Shown piece by piece: positions 1 to 4,253 of a stretch of DNA of 10,086 nt. Position 1 is the first letter of the stretch. Every line of letters starts with the position of its first letter. Made by a program: the position numbers and the translations under genes. The notes beneath the pieces were generated by a model, which ran no database searches, was not told where the DNA came from, and saw nothing but the letters and a program-made list of their open reading frames with translations. Source of the stretch: SIG447 sp045577075 (GTDB lineage: Bacteria; Bacillota; Clostridia; UMGS1883; UMGS1540); contig JAZNHR010000043.1 of the NCBI GenBank assembly GCA_045577075.1, forward strand, positions 1 through 10,086, written 5' to 3'.

Positions 1-145
1 CCTCCTTTTCTTGTCTTTAGTATAGCAGAAAAAAAGCCCTTTTGCAATTCGCAAAATGTCAAAAGTTTTTGCCCATGTTTTGTTGAAATGGGAGAAAAAG
101 AGGAAAAGGTATTTACAAAGGTAAATATTGTATGATATAATAAAT
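1..145. repeat. Partial copy A of the ~390-bp repeat (right end only)
   Basis: The sequence from 1 to about 100 matches the right third of copies B and C, with scattered substitutions; further right only the promoter layout is kept. The copy runs off the left edge. It keeps the minus-strand promoter (-10 TATACT at 19-24, -35 TTGCAA at 42-47, 17-bp spacer) and the first bases of the minus-strand AGGAGG site (1-6). It also keeps a plus-strand promoter (TTTACA 112-117, TATAAT 136-141, 18-bp spacer). It is the most diverged of the three copies. Confidence 0.85.
110..141 (+). promoter_or_regulatory. Extended -10 promoter of repeat copy A with overlapping dyad
   Basis: TTTACA (112-117), 18-bp spacer, TATAAT (136-141) preceded by TGA, an extended -10 element. 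A perfect 7-bp inverted repeat, TATTTAC-aaag-GTAAATA (110-127), covers the -35 box, as a repressor operator would. The dyad is absent from copies B and C. Predicted start of transcription is near 148. Confidence 0.6.
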
Positions 146-147
146 AT

Positions 148-246
148 GTTGTTTCGTTGTAGGAAGATATGAAACGGCACATAGGCATAGACAGAAAGAT
201 TTTTTTGGAAGAGATAAGGTGCAGCACCCCTGAGGGTGCTGTTTTT
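148..246 (+). ncRNA. Candidate ~100-nt transcript downstream of repeat A
   Basis: This is the interval between the predicted start of the copy A promoter and a strong terminator at 222-246. No RNA family is recognised. It contains a 27-codon frame, ATG 169 to TAA 250-252, preceded by AGGA only 4 nt away. Its last codons run through the terminator, so I do not call it as a gene. The transcript could be a small RNA or a short attenuated leader. Only the promoter and terminator signals are seen directly; stable expression is inferred. Confidence 0.4.
222..246 (+). terminator. Rho-independent terminator
   Basis: CAGCACCC (222-229), loop ctga, GGGTGCTG (234-241), then five T. It ends the short unit started at the copy A promoter. 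Confidence 0.8.
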
Positions 247-273
247 GCGTAAACGCGCTTGTTTACAAACCAT

Positions 274-533
274 AAAAAGAACTGACCCCCAACTTTCTTT
301 TCCTGTGGGGGTCAGTTCTCTTCACTTTTGGGCTCTACCATGATTTGGATAACCTCTCTTTCGCGGATTCCCTATCGGGTGCCTTGGTTTTTGATTGGAA
401 GACTTCTTTTTGCGTCAATGCGTTCTCTTTTCTTTATATACTCTGCGTGACACCGCCGTGTACCCAATGCGCGTTTTTTCTTCCCATCCAAAACCTTTTT
501 CTACTTGTACATTGGACTTTACCTCCTCTTCTT
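274..533 (-). ncRNA. Candidate ~260-nt repeat-encoded RNA, copy B
   Basis: A promoter on the minus strand (TTGCAA 563-568, 17-bp spacer, TATACT 540-545) points to a start near 533, and the 278-319 hairpin plus T-run ends the unit. The RNA opens with a perfect AGGAGGT (521-527), 8 nt before ATG TAC AAG TAG (512-501), a three-codon frame. In this copy the frame stays open after the TAG to another TAG at 374-372; copy C loses that frame through a 1-bp indel. No riboswitch, 6S, SRP or RNase P RNA signature is recognised. The small-RNA assignment is inferred from promoter, terminator and conservation between copies. Confidence 0.5.
278..319 (-). terminator. Terminator hairpin at the left end of repeat B
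   Basis: AGAACTGACCCCCA (278-291) pairs perfectly with TGGGGGTCAGTTCT (306-319), a 14-bp stem around a 14-nt loop. On the minus strand it is followed by TTTT (277-274), the classic intrinsic terminator. On the plus strand only a weak T-rich tail follows, so plus-strand stopping is less certain. Confidence 0.8.
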
Positions 534-539
534 GTCTTT

Positions 540-568
540 AGTATAGCAGAAATAAAGCCCTTTTGCAA
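540..568 (-). promoter_or_regulatory. Minus-strand promoter of repeat B
   Basis: On the minus strand: TTGCAA (563-568), 17-bp spacer, TATACT (540-545). The same boxes and spacing occur in copies A (42-47/19-24) and C (3202-3207/3179-3184). Confidence 0.65.
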
Positions 569-604
569 TTCGCAAAATGCCAAAATATTTTAGTGTTGTT
601 TTGT

Positions 605-661
605 GAAAATGGGAGAAAATGGGAACGGGGCTTTACAAAAAGGCGCAGGGTGTGTTATACT
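605..661 (+). promoter_or_regulatory. Plus-strand promoter of repeat B with tandem 10-bp repeat
   Basis: TTTACA (632-637), 18-bp spacer, TATACT (656-661) preceded by TGT, an extended -10. Immediately upstream GAAAATGGGA occurs twice in tandem (605-614, 615-624), one helical turn apart and ending 7 bp before the -35, a position suited to an activator. Start of transcription is predicted near 668. Confidence 0.6.
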
Positions 662-686
662 AAAAATGTACTTATTTTAAGGCGAA

Positions 687-803
687 GTGGAGCAACCAAG
701 CGAAAACGTGACAGAATGCGATAGCAAACGGAACAGAAGCGAGCGTTATGGCAAAGTTTGTTCCATAAAAAAGGCATATATACAAAAGAAAGCTTCAAAA
801 TAA
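687..803 (+). CDS. Possible 38-residue basic small protein (uncertain)
   Basis: The frame starts with GTG at 687, 4 nt after AAGG, a weak and close ribosome site, and ends with TAA at 801-803 inside the loop of the terminator. The product would be rich in Lys, Arg and Ser, with two Cys and no membrane segment. It lies wholly inside the short transcript predicted from repeat B. Against it: the GTG start, weak ribosome site, overlap with the terminator stem, and no recognised homologue. The same stretch may be noncoding. Confidence 0.2.
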   Translation: MEQPSENVTECDSKRNRSERYGKVCSIKKAYIQKKASK

Positions 804-822
804 AATTTTTTGAAGCCTTTTT
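792..822 (+). terminator. Rho-independent terminator (possibly bidirectional)
   Basis: GCTTCAAAA (792-800), 7-nt loop, TTTTGAAGC (808-816), then a C and a T-rich run. The other strand also has a T-rich tail. Confidence 0.75.
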
Positions 823-902
823 CTTTTTGGATTAAAACAGCGAAATTCCTTGATTCTTTTCCGGTGAAATATCACTACCTTTAATTTGCAGAAAGAAACG
901 AC

Positions 903-928
903 GCAAAACTGCACTGGCTCTGTTTTGC
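903..928 (-). terminator. Weak hairpin downstream of the XRE gene
   Basis: GCAAAAC (903-909) and GTTTTGC (922-928) form a 7-bp stem right after the XRE stop codon. The minus-strand T-run behind it is interrupted, so termination is only possible. The stretch 826-902 shows nothing else recognisable. Confidence 0.35.
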
Positions 929-929
929 A

Positions 930-1259
930 CTAAAGCGATGTTTTTAATGACAATAACATGCCGATCGCACGTTGTTGTTCTTTTTTATTTAGATCTTTAA
1001 ATATGGCAAGAAGTTCAATTTCATCTTCGGTAAGATTGTCTTTTGCAAACTGTTCTACGGTTGTTTTTATATCTGTATTTTCTATTATATAATCTACTGA
1101 AACGTTAAAAAGCTTTGACATTTGTTTGAGCAAATCAATACTTGGTTGATGTCTGCCCGTTTCATATGCGCTGATTAGATATTGTGAAATGTTAAGCTTT
1201 AATGCAAGTGCGACCTGATTCCAATGTTTGGCTTTTCTTAGTTCAGCAATTCTACGCAT
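930..1259 (-). CDS. XRE-family transcriptional regulator (HTH_3)
   Basis: This is a 109-residue cytoplasmic DNA-binding protein. Residues about 3-58 form a Cro/C1-type helix-turn-helix domain: an RKAKHWNQVALALKL helix pair, then SQYLISAYETGRHQPS with the usual aromatic-Glu-x-Gly-x-x-x-Pro pattern, and LLKQMSKLFNVSVDYII closing the fold. The C-terminal tail of about 45 residues is acidic then helical and resembles that of the second XRE protein here (LTEDE versus LSEDE), so the two look like paralogues. ATG at 1259 has GAGGTG 4 nt upstream. The gene is AT-rich and divergent from the TM2-patatin operon, whose promoter lies within about 50-75 bp of its start; autoregulation and control of that operon are the natural inference. 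Confidence 0.9.
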   Translation of the reverse strand: MRRIAELRKAKHWNQVALALKLNISQYLISAYETGRHQPSIDLLKQMSKLFNVSVDYIIENTDIKTTVEQFAKDNLTEDEIELLAIFKDLNKKEQQRAIGMLLSLKTSL

Positions 1260-1290
1260 AATTCACCTCAAAATATTGTTTATTACAATA

Positions 1291-1335
1291 ATTATATGAC
1301 AAATGCTTGACATTTATATTTTTATATGCTATAAT
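1291..1335. promoter_or_regulatory. Divergent promoter region between XRE and TM2-patatin operon
   Basis: Plus strand: TTGACA (1307-1312), 17-bp spacer, TATAAT (1330-1335) with an extended TGC, a near-consensus promoter with start near 1342. Minus strand: TATAAT (1296-1291) for the XRE gene, with no good -35. Between the minus -10 and the plus -35 lie exactly 10 bp, as at the second XRE locus (4254-4275). A small dyad ATTGT-ttatt-ACAAT lies beside it at 1275-1289. A repressor bound here would cover both promoters. Confidence 0.7.
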
Positions 1336-1458
1336 AATATTGCAAAAACAAATATTTTGTGGAAAAAGTTTAATAAAGAGGCGGAGTCAGAAACGGCGTT
1401 TGCTGTTTCAATTCTAATATGCAACATATATGAGGCATTCACTTGTGGAGAAAAAGGG

Positions 1459-1509
1459 ATGTTTTTTATACAAAATTGTGCACAAACGATGAAAATAACA
1501 ATCTTCTGA
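1459..1509 (+). CDS. Possible 16-residue leader peptide (uncertain)
   Basis: In the 200-nt leader of the TM2 message an ATG (1459) sits 8 nt behind GGAG (1447-1450) and opens a 16-codon frame. Its TGA (1507-1509) overlaps the loop of a 10-bp hairpin (1494-1517) placed just before the TM2 ribosome site. The layout resembles a leader peptide whose translation opens a downstream hairpin. No amino-acid run typical of an attenuator is present, so function is unproven. Confidence 0.22.
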   Translation: MFFIQNCAQTMKITIF

Positions 1510-1517
1510 TTGTTATT
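1494..1517 (+). promoter_or_regulatory. Leader hairpin upstream of the TM2 ribosome site
   Basis: AATAACAATC (1494-1503), loop ttct, GATTGTTATT (1508-1517): a perfect 10-bp AT-rich stem. It ends 13 nt before AGGAGG (1531-1536) and has no T-run, so it is more likely an RNA-stability or translation element than a terminator. Confidence 0.5.
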
Positions 1518-1544
1518 ATATAAATACAAAAGGAGGTTTTTACT

Positions 1545-1781
1545 ATGTCCGAACAGCAGTTTCAGAATCAGCAAAGGATTTCTGCTAAGTCAAAGGGTGC
1601 AGCAGCGGTGCTTTGCTTTTTCTTTGGTGTTCTTGGAATCCACCGTTTTTACGTAGGTAAAATCGGCACCGGCATACTTTGGCTATTAACAGCCGGTCTT
1701 TTCGGCTTGGGTGCACTTGTCGATTTTATTATGATTCTCTGTGGTTCCTTTGAAGACAAAGATGGTGCAGTGATAAAATAA
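1545..1781 (+). CDS. TM2-domain membrane protein
   Basis: A 78-residue protein with a short hydrophilic Gln-rich N-terminus (1-17) and a single TM2 domain (about 15-70). The first membrane helix is AAAVLCFFFGVLGIHRFYVG, with the hallmark G-x-x-G-x-H-R-F-Y-x-G turn; the second is ILWLLTAGLFGLGALVDFI, ending in the usual D before IMILCG. TM2 proteins are small two-helix inner-membrane proteins of mostly unknown role, often encoded next to effector or stress genes. ATG 1545 follows AGGAGG by 8 nt. It is the first gene of the operon from the 1307-1335 promoter and is followed 60 bp later by the patatin-like gene, with an intergenic hairpin (1792-1820) between them. Confidence 0.93.
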   Translation: MSEQQFQNQQRISAKSKGAAAVLCFFFGVLGIHRFYVGKIGTGILWLLTAGLFGLGALVDFIMILCGSFEDKDGAVIK

Positions 1782-1791
1782 TCGTTTGGAG

Positions 1792-1820
1792 AGACCGCAG
1801 AAAAATTTATTCTGCGGTCT
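1792..1820 (+). terminator. Hairpin between TM2 and patatin genes (partial terminator?)
   Basis: AGACCGCAGAA (1792-1802), 7-nt loop, TTCTGCGGTCT (1810-1820): a perfect 11-bp stem followed by attgtctttt. The T-run is poor, so partial termination or mRNA 3'-end protection, lowering the lipase relative to TM2, is plausible. Confidence 0.5.
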
Positions 1821-1841
1821 ATTGTCTTTTAGGAGTAAATA

Positions 1842-2693
1842 ATGAATATTGGATTAGTATTATCCGGCGGTATGGCTAAGGGTGCATATCAAATTGGTGC
1901 GCTTCGTGCACTGGGTAATTTTATACCGCTAAATGAAATTAAATATATAAGTTGTGCCTCTGTGGGTGTACTTAACGGCTATGCTTATGTAACCGATAAT
2001 CTCAAACTTGCAGAACAAATGTGGAAAAACATTTGCAGTAATGACACAAGGCTCGTTATAACTCAAATTCTTAGAAGCAGTATGTTGCAGCAGAACATAG
2101 TAAATCTTTATGATCCGAAAAAATCAATTTCGCCCATTTTTTATTGTTCTTTGCTTGATTTGGGGCATAGAAATATCATTTATAAAGAGTTATCTTCAGT
2201 AGACAACAAGCAGATTCCACTATATTTGAAAGCAAGTGTTGCCATGCCTGTTTATAATCGTTCAGTTCAACTTGACAACACTTCATATTTTGATGGTGCA
2301 ATGATTGATAACATTCCAGTTTATCCGCTTTTAAAGCATAACCTTGATTATATTATATGTATTTACTTTGATGATACTTGCTATAAATTTGAAAATACTT
2401 ATTTTGACAATAAAATAATCAAAATTACCTTTCCATGCAGAAGTGTGTTAAAGCAATCTGTTATTTTTAAGCAGGAAAGTATAGAGGAAATGATAAAGAA
2501 TGGATATGACAGAACGATGCATCTTCTTCATCCCGTATTTTTAAAGGGGTATGAAAATCTGAATTATATTTACCGCGCGATCACTTATATGAACCAAAAC
2601 AATGAAAATAATAGCTTGCGTGTAACGGGCGATGTGCTTGTTACTAATTTGAATAAAATAACCCAACGATTAACAAAGAGAAAAATTATATAA
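1842..2693 (+). CDS. Patatin-like phospholipase family protein
   Basis: A 283-residue protein of the patatin fold, a Ser-Asp dyad lipid acyl hydrolase family. The N-terminal strand leads into the oxyanion-hole glycine motif SGGMAKGAYQIGAL (residues 8-21). The nucleophile elbow is CASVG with Ser40, where the usual first Gly of G-x-S-x-G is Cys. The catalytic Asp is D151 in FDGAMIDNIPVYPLL, after the family's ASVAMPV segment (131-137). It has no signal peptide and is short for the family, essentially one catalytic domain. Family members cleave phospholipid or other acyl esters, and related enzymes serve as membrane-degrading effectors in phage defence (CBASS CapV); whether this one does is inference. 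ATG 1842 has AGGAG 6 nt upstream. It is AT-rich, unlike the housekeeping genes to the right. Confidence 0.9.
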   Translation: MNIGLVLSGGMAKGAYQIGALRALGNFIPLNEIKYISCASVGVLNGYAYVTDNLKLAEQMWKNICSNDTRLVITQILRSSMLQQNIVNLYDPKKSISPIFYCSLLDLGHRNIIYKELSSVDNKQIPLYLKASVAMPVYNRSVQLDNTSYFDGAMIDNIPVYPLLKHNLDYIICIYFDDTCYKFENTYFDNKIIKITFPCRSVLKQSVIFKQESIEEMIKNGYDRTMHLLHPVFLKGYENLNYIYRAITYMNQNNENNSLRVTGDVLVTNLNKITQRLTKRKII

Positions 2694-2712
2694 CAGAAAA
2701 GGAGTTATCTCT

Positions 2713-2868
2713 ATGAGAAAGGCTTTAAGAATCGTTGCAGTCTCTACAGGGGTTGTTAGTCTCGTTTCGTCCACAGTACTTGGATGTATCTATGTAAAGG
2801 ATATTGCCGGACACCTTAAAAAGATTAGAACAAAAATCACAAATAAAATCAACTATGGAACAGAATAG
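2713..2868 (+). CDS. Small single-span membrane protein (51 aa), hypothetical
   Basis: The frame from ATG 2713 to TAG 2866-2868 has AGGAG (2700-2704) 8 nt upstream, an excellent site, and starts 19 bp after the patatin-like stop. The product has a basic start (MRKALR), one hydrophobic segment of about 21 residues (7-28) and a basic tail (KDIAGHLKKIRTKITNK), consistent with one membrane helix and a cationic cytoplasmic or amphipathic tail. Cys25 sits near the end of the segment, but VLGC is a poor lipobox, so a lipoprotein is unlikely. No family is recognised. It closes the operon, and the repeat C hairpin follows 50 bp later. Confidence 0.7.
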   Translation: MRKALRIVAVSTGVVSLVSSTVLGCIYVKDIAGHLKKIRTKITNKINYGTE

Positions 2869-2914
2869 GAACGGGCAGGTTTTACATCACACCGTATGGT
2901 AGTCCTTTTCAAAG

Positions 2915-3172
2915 AAAAGAACTGACCCCCAACTTTCTTTTCCTGTGGGGGTCAGTTCTCTTCACTTTTGGGTTCTACCATGATTTGGATAACCTCTCTT
3001 TCGCGGATTCCCTATCGGGTGCCTTGGTTTTTGATTGGAAGACTTCTTTTTGCGTCAATGCGTTCTCTTTTCTTTATATACTCTGCGTGACACCGCCGTG
3101 TACCAATGCGCGTTTTTTCTTCCCATCCAAAACCTTTTTCTACTTGTACATTGGACTTTACCTCCTCTTCTT
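2915..3172 (-). ncRNA. Candidate ~258-nt repeat-encoded RNA, copy C
   Basis: It has the same plan as the copy B RNA: minus promoter TTGCAA (3202-3207), 17-bp spacer, TATACT (3179-3184); AGGAGGT (3160-3166); ATG TAC AAG TAG (3151-3140); and the 14-bp terminator hairpin (2918-2959) with a short T-run. The longer frame seen behind the TAG in copy B is broken here by the 1-bp indel, which favours an RNA product over a protein. Confidence 0.5.
2918..2959. terminator. Terminator hairpin at the left end of repeat C
   Basis: The same perfect 14-bp stem and 14-nt loop as in copy B. On the minus strand it ends the repeat RNA (TTT then C). On the plus strand it is the only hairpin after the patatin operon and probably also stops that message, though its plus-strand T-run is weak. 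Confidence 0.7.
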
Positions 3173-3178
3173 GTCTTT

Positions 3179-3207
3179 AGTATAGCAGAAAAAAAGACGC
3201 TTTGCAA
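3179..3207 (-). promoter_or_regulatory. Minus-strand promoter of repeat C
   Basis: TTGCAA (3202-3207), 17-bp spacer, TATACT (3179-3184), as in copies A and B. Confidence 0.65.
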
Positions 3208-3270
3208 TTCGCAAAATGCCAAAAGTTTTCGGTGTTGTTTTGTGAAAATGGGAGAAAATGGGAACGGGGC

Positions 3271-3300
3271 TTTACAAAAGGGCGCAGGGTGTGATATACT
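3271..3300 (+). promoter_or_regulatory. Plus-strand promoter of repeat C
   Basis: TTTACA (3271-3276), 18-bp spacer, TATACT (3295-3300) with extended TGA. The tandem GAAAATGGGA pair lies just upstream (3244-3263). It fires toward the ferritin-like gene through the hairpin at 3318-3353. Confidence 0.6.
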
Positions 3301-3317
3301 AAAAGTATAGTTTTGGA

Positions 3318-3353
3318 AAAACGGTGTTGGCCTTGTTGGGCGCACCGTTTTTT
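3318..3353 (+). terminator. Intrinsic terminator/attenuator in front of the ferritin-like gene
   Basis: AAAACGGTG (3318-3326) pairs with CACCGTTTT (3343-3351) around a 16-nt loop, within a run of six T. It begins only about 10 nt after the predicted start from the repeat C promoter. No other clear promoter lies between it and the gene at 3429, so it may act as an attenuator for that gene. Confidence 0.7.
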
Positions 3354-3428
3354 AAAGAAGTGACTACAGAATAAAAAGATGGAAAAGAGGCATACTACTT
3401 TCAATTGATAAGAAAGGATGTATGTGGG

Positions 3429-3863
3429 ATGATAGAACAAGACACCATTAAGCTTTTACGGGAATGCGATGCAGGGGTGAAAATGGGCATTTCGTCCATT
3501 GAAGATGTAATCGACCAGGTGCAAAATGAGGACATGCGGCAAAATCTTCGCGACTGCAAGCAGGAGCATGAAAAGCTGGACAGCGAAATTCAGACGCTAC
3601 TTGACAAATATCAGGACGACGGCAAAGAGCCGGCAATGATGGCAAAAAGCATGTCCAAGATGAAAACCACAATGAAAATGACCATGAATCCCTCGGACGA
3701 AACGATTGCAGATTTAATGACGGACGGGTGCAACATGGGTGTAAAGTCCTTAAACCAGTATTTAAATCAGTATAAGGGTGCGGACGAGGTGTCCAAGGAC
3801 ATCGCGAAGCGACTCATCAATCTGGAGGCGGAGCTTGCGATTGAGCTTCGGCCTTACCTGTAA
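3429..3863 (+). CDS. Ferritin-like four-helix-bundle protein, hypothetical
   Basis: A 144-residue soluble, wholly helical protein. Helix one (about 3-30) carries KLLRECDAGVKMGISSIEDV; helix two (33-60) holds an E-H-E cluster (CKQEHEKLDSEI, residues 43-54); helix four (92-140) has SLNQYLNQYKGADEVSKDIAKRL, ending in RPYL. The arrangement resembles ferritin-like/DUF2383-type proteins found as hypotheticals in clostridia, but the metal ligands are not clear enough to name a function. Residues 70-103 hold nine Met. I choose ATG 3429 over an upstream in-frame TTG at 3405 because the family sequence begins there and AAGGA lies about 10 nt upstream. It may be read from the repeat C promoter through the attenuator. 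Confidence 0.75.
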   Translation: MIEQDTIKLLRECDAGVKMGISSIEDVIDQVQNEDMRQNLRDCKQEHEKLDSEIQTLLDKYQDDGKEPAMMAKSMSKMKTTMKMTMNPSDETIADLMTDGCNMGVKSLNQYLNQYKGADEVSKDIAKRLINLEAELAIELRPYL

Positions 3864-3880
3864 ATATCGCGGATACAAGG

Positions 3881-3908
3881 AAGAGATGCACAATTGTGCA
3901 CCTCTTTT
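3881..3908. terminator. Terminator between convergent genes
   Basis: AAGAG-A-TGCAC (3881-3891), loop aatt, GTGCA-C-CTCTT (3896-3906) with one A-C mismatch, then T residues. It is good for the plus-strand gene and weaker for the XRE gene on the minus strand. Confidence 0.75.
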
Positions 3909-4235
3909 TCATTCTTTGTTATCCTGTGCGGCGAGAAGTCCCCGGACATAAGTGGCGGCAAGTGCCTGATTGCTTTTTGAAAGCGTCTTAAAGGTAGCGA
4001 GCCATGTTTCTTCGTCTTCCGAGAGGGAAGAGACCGGGTTTCGCACATCGGAAAACCCCAGAATGTAATCGATGCTTGCGTGAAAAAGCTTTTGCAGTTT
4101 TATAAGGGTAGCAACACTTGGGAAGTGCTTGCTGTGCTCATATGCACTGACGGTTTCCTGTGCGACTTCCAGTTCTATACTCAGCCGCACCTGCGTCATG
4201 CCAATTTCTTCCCGTAACTGTTTAATCCTATTCAT
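3909..4235 (-). CDS. XRE-family transcriptional regulator, second copy
   Basis: A 108-residue cytoplasmic helix-turn-helix protein. Residues about 3-58 form the Cro/C1-type domain, with MTQVRLSIELEVAQETVSAYEHSKHFPSV as the recognition region and KLFHASIDYILGFSD closing it. The C-terminal part (LSEDEETWLATFKTLSKSNQALAATYVRGLL) aligns in length and pattern with the other XRE protein of this window, so they appear paralogous; base composition here is closer to the chromosome. ATG 4235 has GAGGTG 5 nt upstream. It is divergent from the AbrB-like gene and probably controls itself and that gene. Confidence 0.9.
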   Translation of the reverse strand: MNRIKQLREEIGMTQVRLSIELEVAQETVSAYEHSKHFPSVATLIKLQKLFHASIDYILGFSDVRNPVSSLSEDEETWLATFKTLSKSNQALAATYVRGLLAAQDNKE

Positions 4236-4253
4236 AAAAACACCTCAATAATA

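Larger units (their letters stand above)
275..664. repeat. Copy B of the ~390-bp repeat with divergent promoters
   Basis: This copy aligns with 2915-3303 with about a dozen differences. The left 275 bp differ by one substitution (333) and one 1-bp indel (in a C run near 463); most other changes lie in the right 115 bp. In order from the left it holds a 14-bp hairpin (278-319), about 200 bp with no convincing gene, a minus-strand AGGAGGT (521-527), a minus-strand promoter (540-568), a tandem 10-bp direct repeat (605-624) and a plus-strand promoter (632-661). No transposase and no clear target-site duplication were seen. It is a chromosomal intergenic repeat or a multicopy small RNA gene. Confidence 0.9.
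668..822 (+). ncRNA. Candidate ~155-nt transcript downstream of repeat B
   Basis: This interval runs from the copy B plus-strand promoter to the intrinsic terminator at 792-822. It includes a possible stem, GGAACA pairing with TGTTCC about 24 nt later. It could be a small RNA or the message of the small frame at 687-803. No known RNA family is recognised. Confidence 0.35.
2915..3303. repeat. Copy C of the ~390-bp repeat
   Basis: Nearly identical to copy B in the same orientation, 2640 bp further on. Differences are t for c at 2973, one C fewer in the run near 3103, a cluster at about 3191-3234 and two in the plus promoter. The homology begins abruptly at AAAAGAACTG and ends at about TACTAAAA. 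Together with copy B it brackets the XRE-TM2-patatin module as direct repeats. Confidence 0.9.

Noticed and set aside
249..266. Inverted repeat GTAAAC/GTTTAC left of repeat B
   Set aside because: Six-base arms, no promoter attached; may be chance.
278..319. Hairpin arms resemble an insertion-sequence end (GAACTGACCCCC)
   Set aside because: No transposase and no matching inverted end at the other side of the repeat; the stem followed by T fits a terminator better.
345..593. 82-residue hydrophobic plus-strand frame in repeat B (and 66 residues in repeat C, 2985-3185)
   Set aside because: No ribosome site, frame differs between copies because of the 1-bp indel, and it is antisense to the promoter-to-terminator unit on the minus strand.
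1303..1509. 68-residue frame upstream of TM2
   Set aside because: Its start lies in the promoter before the predicted start of transcription, and there is no ribosome site; only its last 16 codons have one.
1..3303. CRISPR-like array reading of repeats A-C
   Set aside because: Repeats are about 390 bp, irregularly spaced and carry promoters; no short regular repeats or cas genes.
3312..3363. 16-codon TTG-started frame across the repeat C terminator
   Set aside because: No ribosome site and it runs through the terminator stem.
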